DNA from: Thiomargarita sp.
Lineage (GTDB): Bacteria > Pseudomonadota > Gammaproteobacteria > Beggiatoales > Beggiatoaceae
NCBI GenBank assembly: GCA_030618965.1
Contig: JAUXCJ010000145.1
Location: 1-5,113, forward strand
DNA length: 5,113 nt
Reading direction: 5' to 3'
Of this stretch, positions 1-5,113 are shown piece after piece (position 1 is the first letter of the stretch; the number at the start of each line of letters is the position of its first letter). A model generated the notes under the pieces. It was not told where the DNA came from. It ran no database searches and worked only from the letters and a program-made list of their open reading frames with translations. Made by a program: the position numbers and the translations under genes.

Positions 1-5
1 CAGAA

Positions 6-20
6 TCTCGCTAAGCGAGA
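6..20. repeat. 15-bp palindrome, perfect 7-bp arms
   Basis: TCTCGCT and AGCGAGA are exact reverse complements around a single A. As RNA this would fold with a slightly larger loop. No T-run follows on the plus strand, so it is not a convincing intrinsic terminator. It could be the end of a longer structure that begins before the window. Short reading frames run through it (one to a stop at 43-45, another to 26-28), but they are too short to assign to an upstream gene. Confidence 0.4.
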
Positions 21-55
21 TAACGTAAGCCAATATTTAATCTGAATACTTACGC

Positions 56-91
56 AATGAGTACAACGGATTTAATGAGTACAACGGATTA
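56..91. repeat. Tandem duplication of an 18-bp unit
   Basis: Two adjacent 18-bp units, 56-73 and 74-91, read AATGAGTACAACGGATT plus a final T or A, so 17 of 18 bases are identical. Both lie in the left arm of the larger inverted repeat at 56-168. The duplication looks recent because the copies are nearly identical, whereas the opposite arm has diverged. Confidence 0.85.
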
Positions 92-168
92 AATCTACCA
101 AATTCATAGTATTAATGTTACAGCCGTTTTTTTAAATCCGTTTTTTCCGTAAATCTGTTGTACTAATT
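56..168. repeat. Imperfect inverted-repeat element upstream of modC
   Basis: The left arm (56-94) contains GTACAACGGATTTA and AACGGATT. The right arm (about 131-168) read in reverse complement contains GTACAACAGATTTA and then AACGGATTTAAA in the same order, with a diverged stretch between them. The centre (95-130) is AT-rich. There is no open reading frame of note. It may be a small non-autonomous mobile element or a palindromic intergenic repeat, and transcripts crossing it could fold. It does not resemble the known ModE operator. The remaining sequence up to the modC start (169-280) is very AT-rich and presumably holds the promoter, but I could not pick a convincing -35/-10 pair. Confidence 0.6.
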
Positions 169-280
169 TTTTAACTATTTTTACCATATTATTTTATTTG
201 ATTTTATCATTTTAGTTTAGTCAATTTTTTTATTGTTGTTAGAATTAATAATTATTATATGTGTGCATAGAGTAGAATCC

Positions 281-1342
281 ATGAGTATTGAAGTAAAATT
301 TCAATTACAACGGCGCAATTTTTCCCTAGAAGTGCAAACAGCATTTCCAGAATCGGGGATAACCGCCTTATTTGGCCCTTCTGGGGGTGGTAAAACTACT
401 TTGCTGCGTTGCATTGCTGGACTTGAGCCGTCTGTACAGGGTAGTTTGCAGGTGGGCGATACAGTTTGGCAGGATGAGCGAATTTTTGTCCCCCCCCATA
501 AGCGTCCTATTGGCTATGTCTTTCAAGGGGCAGCACTGTTTCCACATTTATCGGTGCGCGGTAACATTGAGTTTGCTTTAAAGCGGGCGAGTGAACGACG
601 CATCAGCTTTGATGAAGCAATTTCACTCACTGGAATTAGTCACTTGCTTGAGCGCCGTACCACCAACCTTTCTGGTGGTGAGCGGCAACGGGTTGCCTTA
701 GCTCGCGCCCTTCTCACTAGCCCCGAATTTTTGCTGATGGACGAACCATTAGCTGCCCTAGATCGAGAAAGTAAAGCCCAATTGATGCCTTATATTGAGC
801 AATTGCATGAAACACTCTCTATTCCGATACTTTATGTTAGCCATTCGATAGAAGAAGTCGCGCACTTAGCTGATCAAATGGTACTACTTTCCAATGGACG
901 GGTACAGGGCTTTGGGCCAATTTCGGAAATGTTGACTAGCCTATCTTTGCCTTTGGCAAAATCTGATAATGCGGTATCAATCATAGAAGCAACTGTAGCA
1001 AAACACGACGAGAACTATCACTTGACTTGTCTGCGCTTTGACGGAGGAGAGATATTATTGCCACGGGAAGATTTAAGTCTTGGGAAAAGCGTGCGAGTAG
1101 CGGTACATGCTCGTGATGTCAGTCTCGTTTGGCAACCTTCTGAACATACTAGCATTCTTAACATAATTCCAGTTATTGTCAAGGAAGTATCGGCATTAAA
1201 TAAAGCTCAGGTTTTAGTGCGCTTAATGGCTGCTGACACTTTGTTACTTGCCCGTATTACGCAAAAATCAGCGGCGGTTCTTAAAGTGGAGCCTGGGGCA
1301 GCTTTGTATGCACAAGTGAAAAGTGTTTCGTTAATTGACTAA
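281..1342 (+). CDS. modC: Molybdate ABC transporter ATP-binding protein ModC
   Basis: This is the cytoplasmic ATPase that would drive molybdate import with the permease ModB and the binding protein ModA. From the ATG at 281 it has 353 residues, essentially the length of E. coli ModC (352). Visible motifs are Walker A GPSGGGKT (32-39), Q-loop glutamine 82 in GYVFQ, ABC signature LSGGERQ (130-136), Walker B FLLMDEP (150-156, catalytic Glu155), D-loop ALD (159-161) and switch His188 in YVSHS. The tail (about 289-353) matches the Mop/TOBE molybdate-binding domain that separates ModC from other import ATPases. A longer frame from a TTG at 233 adds 16 hydrophobic residues absent from the family, so the ATG is preferred, although its ribosome-binding site is weak. 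Neither modA nor modB is in the window; they may lie upstream. Sulfate/thiosulfate or ferric-iron import ATPases are less likely alternatives. Confidence 0.93.
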   Translation: MSIEVKFQLQRRNFSLEVQTAFPESGITALFGPSGGGKTTLLRCIAGLEPSVQGSLQVGDTVWQDERIFVPPHKRPIGYVFQGAALFPHLSVRGNIEFALKRASERRISFDEAISLTGISHLLERRTTNLSGGERQRVALARALLTSPEFLLMDEPLAALDRESKAQLMPYIEQLHETLSIPILYVSHSIEEVAHLADQMVLLSNGRVQGFGPISEMLTSLSLPLAKSDNAVSIIEATVAKHDENYHLTCLRFDGGEILLPREDLSLGKSVRVAVHARDVSLVWQPSEHTSILNIIPVIVKEVSALNKAQVLVRLMAADTLLLARITQKSAAVLKVEPGAALYAQVKSVSLID

Positions 1343-1389
1343 GTTGAAAAAATCAATTAGAGACACTACTAAAAAAATATTATCTAAAA

Positions 1390-1422
1390 AAACCTGAAAT
1401 ATTTCAAAAATATGTCAGGTTT
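1390..1422 (+). terminator. Probable terminator hairpin after modC
   Basis: Arms AAACCTGA (1390-1397) and TCAGGTTT (1415-1422) pair perfectly. After one A/G mismatch a further six pairs (1399-1404 with 1408-1413) close a three-base loop. An A-run precedes the stem and only a short T-rich tail (TTTATA) follows, so it is a modest intrinsic terminator, possibly active in both directions. It begins 48 bases after the modC stop. Confidence 0.55.
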
Positions 1423-1429
1423 ATACCAC

Positions 1430-1547
1430 TAAATACTGAACCACAAATTCTCAAGTATTTTGGAGTTCAAAGCGAAGCTTTGTAAATGGGCTAACAAAGC
1501 TTCGCTTTGAACTCCAAAAAGCATTAAAACTTATGGTTCAGTACTTA
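1430..1547. mobile_element. 118-bp inverted-repeat element, MITE-like
   Basis: The inner arms 1458-1483 and 1494-1519 are perfect 26-bp reverse complements around a 10-base loop. The pairing extends outward with mismatches to arms of about 54 bp each, and the outer ends match well: TAAATACTGAACCA on the left against TAAGTACTGAACCA read inward from the right. Both ends begin with TA, as expected for an insertion that duplicates a TA target, the habit of IS630/Tc1-mariner derived MITEs. There is no reading frame inside. It lies between modC and the ATP-grasp gene, where it would form a very stable hairpin in any read-through transcript. The mobile origin is an inference; a non-mobile palindromic repeat is the alternative. 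Confidence 0.6.
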
Positions 1548-1573
1548 CCTATTTAACATTAGCTATTATTTAT

Positions 1574-2455
1574 ATGGAAATCCTTTTTTGTGCGAATCCA
1601 CTAAATTCAAAAAACGTTGATAATGATTATGTTCTTGAAGCTCAAGCTTGTTCATTGCCATATTTCATTATAAATTATGAAGCTTTACTTGATGATATTA
1701 ACGCGGCATTAAGGTGGATTCCTAAAACCGAAAAAACACGCCTTGCTATTTATCGAGGTTGGATGATGACACCGGAAAAATACACCACTTTGTATCATGC
1801 CCTTGAAAATAAAGGAGTAACATTGATTAATACGCCAATACAGTATCAATATTGTCACTATTTACCAGAAAGCTATCCTCTCATTCAGACATTGACTCCA
1901 AAAACGGTTTGGATAAAAAATGGAGATGATTTTTCCATTAACGCGATTATGAAACTGCTTGAGCCATTCGGTAACCATCCGGTTATTCTCAAAGATTATG
2001 TCAAATCCCAAAAACATTACTGGAATCAAGCGTGTTTTATTCCTTCAGCGGCTGACAAAGTAGCCGTTTCAAAAGTGGTGCAACGATTTATTGAGTTACA
2101 AGGTGGGCAAATCGCAGGTGGATTAGTTTTTCGTGAATATGTCGCGTTTGAACCCATCGGTACTCATTGGAAAAGTGGTATGCCTTTGACTTTGGAATAT
2201 CGAATTTTTTTCCTGTATAAAAAACCGGTTGCGGTTTATCCATATTGGGATAACAAGAAATATCCTCCTATTGAACTGCCACTAGAACCATTTCTAGAAA
2301 TTGCTCAAACTGTGAATAGTCAATTTTTCACAATGGATGTTGCCAAATCTCAAGATTTTGGTTGGTTGATTGTTGAACTTGGAGATGCTCAAGTGGCTGG
2401 ATTACCCGATCATGCTGATCTCAAAGAATTTTATTCGGTGTTAGAATTTATTTAA
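1574..2455 (+). CDS. ATP-grasp domain protein, R2K-clade type
   Basis: This 293-residue cytoplasmic protein has no signal peptide or membrane segment. The N-terminal half (1-110) looks like the pre-ATP-grasp region. The ATP-grasp core follows: VILKDYVKS (137-145, nucleotide-binding Lys140), GGLVFREYV (182-190, the hinge strand near adenine), EYRIFF (208-213), and FFTMDVA (251-257) leading to VELGDAQVAGLPD (267-279), where Glu268 and a nearby acidic residue would bind magnesium. The layout fits the R2K ATP-grasp families (the DUF4343-like group), which are predicted to join a carboxylate to an amine or thiol through an acyl-phosphate. The substrate is unknown and no partner gene lies nearby. 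The ATG at 1574 is preceded by no clear Shine-Dalgarno sequence, so translation may be weak or leaderless, but no better start in frame is visible. The gene is convergent with the S74 gene. Confidence 0.8.
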   Translation: MEILFCANPLNSKNVDNDYVLEAQACSLPYFIINYEALLDDINAALRWIPKTEKTRLAIYRGWMMTPEKYTTLYHALENKGVTLINTPIQYQYCHYLPESYPLIQTLTPKTVWIKNGDDFSINAIMKLLEPFGNHPVILKDYVKSQKHYWNQACFIPSAADKVAVSKVVQRFIELQGGQIAGGLVFREYVAFEPIGTHWKSGMPLTLEYRIFFLYKKPVAVYPYWDNKKYPPIELPLEPFLEIAQTVNSQFFTMDVAKSQDFGWLIVELGDAQVAGLPDHADLKEFYSVLEFI

Positions 2456-2478
2456 CTGGGTTTAACCAATCAATAAAT

Positions 2479-2575
2479 TTAATTGTCGGAATCAGAATTT
2501 CCAGAATTAAAGAATTTTCAGAAATTGGGTTTTAGTCAATTCTCAAATTCGGCAAATTCTGATTCCGACAATTAA
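2479..2575. repeat. 97-bp inverted repeat between convergent genes
   Basis: The outer arms 2479-2500 and 2554-2575 are perfect 22-bp reverse complements, beginning TTAATTGTCGGAATCAG on the left. The interior (2501-2553) is AT-rich with repeated GAATT/AATTC words that pair imperfectly. The right end directly abuts the stop codon of the minus-strand S74 gene (2576-2578), and the left end lies 23 bases after the ATP-grasp stop. It probably acts as a two-way transcription end or mRNA-stabilising hairpin for both genes. Its form also fits a dispersed palindromic repeat or MITE. There is no TA duplication as clear as that of the 1430-1547 element. Confidence 0.65.
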
Positions 2576-3442
2576 TTAGGGTTGCGACGCACTTAGCGCC
2601 TCTATTTTTTTAGCCATTTTCTCATTTTGCTGTTGTAATTCTTTAATGGCTTCAATCAGTACAGCGGTGAGTTGTCCGTAGGCGATGGATTTGTAGCCTT
2701 CAGAGTCCGTGGAAACCAATTCGGGCAGTACCTTTTCCACTTCTTGGGCAATCAAGCCAATTTGGGTTTCTGCTCCTTGCGCTTTGTCTTTCCACTTGAA
2801 ACTGACACCGCGTAGCCCTTGAAGTTTAGTGAGAGCGTTTTCAAGCGGGTGGATGTTTTGTTTGAGGCGTTGATCTGAGGGGGTGATATTGTGCCCCCGA
2901 ATGGTGCCTGCTACGTCTAGTTTGTATTGTGGTTCCGATTCCCCAATCCCGAAATTACCACCCATAAGTCTCAACCCGTTATCAGAATACATGATAAAAC
3001 GCATATCATAATCATCAGTGGGTGAATCTGCTAGATCAATATACACAGGAAAACTTCCATCGCCCTTTATTTCCAATACCTTGGAGTAAAGGCGAGTGTT
3101 TTGAAAGTCTCCTCTCTCATGTTTTTGAGCCAAGCTTTGGGCGTTAACGGCCCTATTTTTGGCATCATCAGCCGTGCCTTGGGCGTTAACGGCCCTATTT
3201 TTGGCATCATCAGCCGTGCCTTGGGCGCGATCAGCCCGTCTGCGAGCATCATCAGCCGTGCCTTGGGCGTTAATGGCCCTCTTTTTGGCATCATCGGCAG
3301 TAGTTTCGGCCTTATTTATTTTCTGTCTAAACTCACATTCAGTGACAGAAGTCCCACAATCTTCAATAGCCATTGATACAGATGGCATTAGCACTGCCGC
3401 CAAAAATAAGGGGGCGGTTTTAGTGAATTGTATTTTTAGCAT
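2576..3442 (-). CDS. Secreted fibre-like protein with S74 chaperone domain
   Basis: This 288-residue protein is probably exported. Residues 1-25 form a Sec signal peptide ending SMA, followed by a two-cysteine segment (Cys29, Cys36). Residues 48-103 are four 14-residue units of the type TADDAKNRAVNAQG; 14 residues is two heptads, so this should be an alanine-rich coiled coil. Residues 115-188 look like a beta-rich stem ending GIGESEPQYKLDVAGTIRG, a segment common just before S74 domains. The peptidase S74 / intramolecular chaperone domain starts at SDQRLKQNI, with Ser189 and Lys194 spaced as in the self-cleaving phage tailspike chaperones, and ends in a helix (260-285). In the family this domain drives trimer assembly and then cuts itself off before the serine. 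The start is supported by AAGGAG seven bases upstream. It lies 34 bp after the DM9 gene, probably in the same transcript. No other phage gene is visible, so a host surface fibre is more likely than a tail fibre. Confidence 0.82.
   Translation of the reverse strand: MLKIQFTKTAPLFLAAVLMPSVSMAIEDCGTSVTECEFRQKINKAETTADDAKKRAINAQGTADDARRRADRAQGTADDAKNRAVNAQGTADDAKNRAVNAQSLAQKHERGDFQNTRLYSKVLEIKGDGSFPVYIDLADSPTDDYDMRFIMYSDNGLRLMGGNFGIGESEPQYKLDVAGTIRGHNITPSDQRLKQNIHPLENALTKLQGLRGVSFKWKDKAQGAETQIGLIAQEVEKVLPELVSTDSEGYKSIAYGQLTAVLIEAIKELQQQNEKMAKKIEALSASQP
3139..3306 (-). repeat. Four 42-bp in-frame coding repeats
   Basis: Units lie at 3139-3180, 3181-3222, 3223-3264 and 3265-3306. The first two are identical over all 42 bases; the third and fourth are diverged versions. 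Each encodes one 14-residue coiled-coil unit of the S74 protein. The exact copy suggests recent duplication, and gain or loss of units would change fibre length without breaking the frame. Confidence 0.9.
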
Positions 3443-3449
3443 AATTGCT

Positions 3450-3455
3450 CTCCTT
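3450..3455 (-). promoter_or_regulatory. Shine-Dalgarno site of the S74 gene
   Basis: AAGGAG on the minus strand, seven bases before the ATG at 3442. This is the strongest ribosome-binding site in the window and it fixes the start of the S74 gene. Confidence 0.8.
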
Positions 3456-3461
3456 AATTAG

Positions 3462-3475
3462 TTATCAGTTATCTG
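3462..3475. repeat. Two tandem heptamers, TAACTGA-type
   Basis: The plus strand reads TTATCAG then TTATCTG, so the minus strand has CAGATAACTGATAA, which includes TAACTGA. One of seven bases differs between the copies. The pair fills the gap between the DM9 gene stop (3477) and the Shine-Dalgarno site of the S74 gene. Longer heptamer arrays of this kind are known from between genes in marine Beggiatoaceae and in cyanobacteria; two copies could be chance or a remnant. Confidence 0.4.
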
Positions 3476-3476
3476 T

Positions 3477-4847
3477 TTAATGTAAATAAGCCGAAAGCCG
3501 ACGAATCGGGTGATTTTCATTTTTGAAATAAATTTTCATCAGCGCGTGCAAAGGACGTTCTCCATATTGAAACAGCATATCTTGATAAAAAGCACCAACA
3601 GCGTTCTTAATTTTATGCTTACGACTCTTTTCCAAAATCGCGCTACTACGCAAATAGGCCAGAATTTTACCACTCGTTTCCCCAACGTGTTTCCTAGCGG
3701 TCAACTTGAGGCCAACAATAATTTCCGCAGTGGCAAGAAAATCCGGTGAACCACCCACTGCGATTTTGAGCAAACCACGAAATTTTGGAGTTCGTATGCC
3801 ATACTTTTCAGCTGCCAGCCCCTTTTTTATCTCACCATGATGGCAAACCCAATCGACTGGTTGACTAGAAGCACGCCAAAATCTATTTTCATAATGCCAA
3901 TTGCCTCCAAGCCGCTTGTGTGTTTTGCCGTAATTGACTAAATCCCTTGCTAATCCAAGCTGCCAGTCGAAAACCTTATCAAGTATTACTAAACCAATTT
4001 GTTCATCTCGACTGAAGTGCCGAATGCAAACGCTGTCTCTATTTTGATGTTTATCCTCTGGATAGCGGTCGAAAAGTCCAGGTTCGAGTTGCAATTTGGC
4101 GATAGCATTTTTAATCTTTTGCTGGTATCGGGCTTTAAGTTCGCCACGAAGTACGCCCAGTTTATCAAGAAGAAACAGATATTCCGCTGTGAACAATACT
4201 GGGTTTTCATTATCAATATCTGCTGGAAAACCAGAATGTGGATTTAAACGCATAAAGCCATGTTTATTAAGCCAGTATTTATCCACCTCTTGTATAATTT
4301 GGTGTATTTTATCTTGTCGTGATGAACTGGTTTTCGACGGTTTCACATAAAGAATAGCGGCTCTACTAACACGATGTTCAGAGCCACCATATCCATAATT
4401 ACAATGATTACCAACCATTTTGCCTGGATGAACCCCTTTGTCAGTGAAAAAACCTTGACGATGTTTAGCGCGACAAATATACAAAATACGGCCAGGTTCG
4501 TGACCACCAGCCAACGGATACCAACCAGTTGGCGTTGATTTACCTATATCCTCCCAACTAGATTCGTGATCTGGTCCAACAAGAACATCATAGCTTGAAC
4601 TACTAATTTCTCGTCCCCCATAACCATAGTTACAACGCCCACTGACTACTTTTCCAGGATGGCGTTCATTACCGCGATAGGCTCGACAAACTGGCAACTG
4701 AGTTCCATTAGCTTCCCAACCACCTTGAATGGCATTAGAGGGGATTTGTCCATTTGTAACTGGTTGCCACGAGATTTCACTGGCGGCTTTGGATGAAAAT
4801 AAGATAAGCGCGATGGCGGGGAGTGTTTTTTTTAGGTTTGATTTCAT
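3477..4847 (-). CDS. Secreted DM9-repeat (DUF3421) protein with unknown C-terminal domain
   Basis: From the ATG at 4847 the protein has 456 residues. Residues 1 to about 22 form a signal peptide (KSNLKKT, then a hydrophobic core, then SSKAAS). Two DM9 repeats follow at about 40-90 and 110-168, each holding HPGK, a cysteine and NYGYGG (HPGK at 63-66 and 140-143). The DM9 fold is DUF3421; an oyster DM9 protein is a mannose-binding lectin, so sugar binding is possible here but unproven. Residues about 177-454 are mostly helical and match no family I recognise. Striking segments are NPVLFTAEYLFLL (215-227), FSRDEQIGL (278-286), GNWHYENRFWR (315-325) and VDWVCHHGEIKKGL (331-344); the pattern recalls helical-barrel enzymes but no catalytic set can be named. 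A longer frame from a GTG at 4913 adds 22 residues ahead of the signal peptide and starts inside a hairpin, so it is rejected. AAGGA lies 13 bases before the ATG, a rather long spacing. Confidence 0.8.
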   Translation of the reverse strand: MKSNLKKTLPAIALILFSSKAASEISWQPVTNGQIPSNAIQGGWEANGTQLPVCRAYRGNERHPGKVVSGRCNYGYGGREISSSSYDVLVGPDHESSWEDIGKSTPTGWYPLAGGHEPGRILYICRAKHRQGFFTDKGVHPGKMVGNHCNYGYGGSEHRVSRAAILYVKPSKTSSSRQDKIHQIIQEVDKYWLNKHGFMRLNPHSGFPADIDNENPVLFTAEYLFLLDKLGVLRGELKARYQQKIKNAIAKLQLEPGLFDRYPEDKHQNRDSVCIRHFSRDEQIGLVILDKVFDWQLGLARDLVNYGKTHKRLGGNWHYENRFWRASSQPVDWVCHHGEIKKGLAAEKYGIRTPKFRGLLKIAVGGSPDFLATAEIIVGLKLTARKHVGETSGKILAYLRSSAILEKSRKHKIKNAVGAFYQDMLFQYGERPLHALMKIYFKNENHPIRRLSAYLH

Positions 4848-4886
4848 AATATTACAATTTTCCTTACAGGCATCATAGCTAGGAAC

Positions 4887-4914
4887 GGTGGGCAGCGTCT
4901 TTTTGCTGCCCACC
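4887..4914. repeat. Perfect 10-bp hairpin upstream of the DM9 gene
   Basis: GGTGGGCAGC (4887-4896) and GCTGCCCACC (4905-4914) are exact reverse complements around an 8-base loop. The stem is GC-rich against an AT-rich background and lies 39 bases before the DM9 gene start, between it and the incoming gene. No T-run follows on the minus strand, so a simple terminator is unlikely. It resembles dispersed GGTGGGCA-type palindromes found between genes in various bacteria and could alter transcript stability or read-through. Confidence 0.6.
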
Positions 4915-4928
4915 CTACACGGCTGGCT

Positions 4929-5113
4929 TCATTGCCTTTTTCTTCGGTAAATCCATCCTTCGCTGCCTTGATCTGCCTTAGTCAATCCACCAGACTCTGG
5001 TTTGACAGTACCATTGTCATAATAATAATAATAGTGATAAATGCCCTTATCATCATTGGGATCATATGTATCCCAAATCCACATGCTACCACCTAAGCGA
5101 AATACGTTTCCAC
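4929..5113 (-). CDS. 3' end of an unrecognised gene, cut by window edge
   Basis: The minus strand is open from the window edge to a TGA at 4929-4931, giving 60 residues. The reading begins GNVFRLGGSMWIWDTYD, continues through five tyrosines in a row, and ends GWIYRRKRQ. It is rich in Tyr, Trp, Gly and Asp with a basic tail, which reads like a real protein, possibly an extracellular or carbohydrate-binding type, but I recognise no family. The other two minus frames have stops within the first 30 bases of the edge. The stop lies 81 bases ahead of the DM9 gene on the same strand, so the two could share a transcript. The start is outside the window. Confidence 0.6.
   Translation of the reverse strand, partial: GNVFRLGGSMWIWDTYDPNDDKGIYHYYYYYDNGTVKPESGGLTKADQGSEGWIYRRKRQ
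5019..5033 (-). repeat. Five TAT codons in a row (trinucleotide repeat)
   Basis: Five ATA triplets on the plus strand read as five TAT codons on the minus strand, encoding a run of five tyrosines in the partial gene. Changes in copy number would keep the frame. Confidence 0.75.

Noticed and set aside
1..45. C-terminal end of an upstream modB gene
   Set aside because: Two frames stay open for only 8-14 codons and neither has recognisable permease sequence, so no gene can be assigned.
56..168. ModE operator or molybdenum-cofactor riboswitch ahead of modC
   Set aside because: The inverted repeat does not resemble the ModE box, and I see none of the conserved structure of the molybdenum-cofactor RNA motif.
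233..280. Longer modC reading from a TTG at 233
   Set aside because: It adds 16 hydrophobic residues absent from ModC proteins and lies in the AT-rich upstream region; the ATG at 281 gives the family length.
3139..3306. CRISPR-like array
   Set aside because: The units are directly adjacent with no spacers and are in frame within a coding region.
2576..3442. Prophage tail-fibre gene
   Set aside because: No other phage genes lie nearby, and the protein has a Sec signal peptide, which tail fibres lack.
3101..3461. Plus-strand open frames across the S74 gene repeats
   Set aside because: They are the antisense of the 42-bp repeat tract; the minus-strand frame has a signal peptide, a strong ribosome-binding site and a recognised domain.
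4848..4913. Longer DM9 protein from a GTG at 4913
   Set aside because: It would place 22 residues before a clear signal peptide, and the GTG lies inside the 4887-4914 hairpin stem.

Overview
The window looks like chromosomal DNA from a moderately AT-rich Gram-negative bacterium. The molybdate transporter ATPase and the secreted proteins with Sec-type signal peptides fit a gammaproteobacterium. Several long intergenic inverted repeats and a TAACTGA-type heptamer pair recall filamentous sulfur bacteria (Beggiatoaceae/Thiotrichales), but similar repeats occur in cyanobacteria, so this placement is a low-confidence inference. I see no tRNA, rRNA, CRISPR array or transposase gene.

Layout. Positions 1-280 are intergenic and AT-rich, with a small palindrome and an imperfect inverted repeat that contains an 18-bp tandem duplication. 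Positions 281-1342 (+) encode a full-length ModC-type ATPase of molybdate ABC import. Positions 1343-1573 hold a terminator-like hairpin and a 118-bp inverted-repeat element that looks like a MITE. Positions 1574-2455 (+) encode an ATP-grasp protein of the R2K type. Positions 2479-2575 are a second inverted-repeat element, lying between two convergent genes. The rest reads on the minus strand, in transcription order: the 3' end of an unrecognised gene (5113-4929), a secreted DM9-repeat protein fused to a large unknown domain (4847-3477), and a secreted fibre-like protein with a coiled-coil repeat and a C-terminal S74 intramolecular chaperone (3442-2576).

How the genes may work together. ModC would power molybdate uptake with ModA and ModB, which are not in the window. 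The ATP-grasp gene stands alone and its substrate is unknown. The two complete minus-strand genes are 34 bp apart, both products carry signal peptides, and they combine a possible glycan-binding module (DM9) with a possible trimeric fibre (S74). They may form a small secreted or surface-exposed adhesion or recognition system. This is the most interesting part of the window, and its function is inferred from domain content only.
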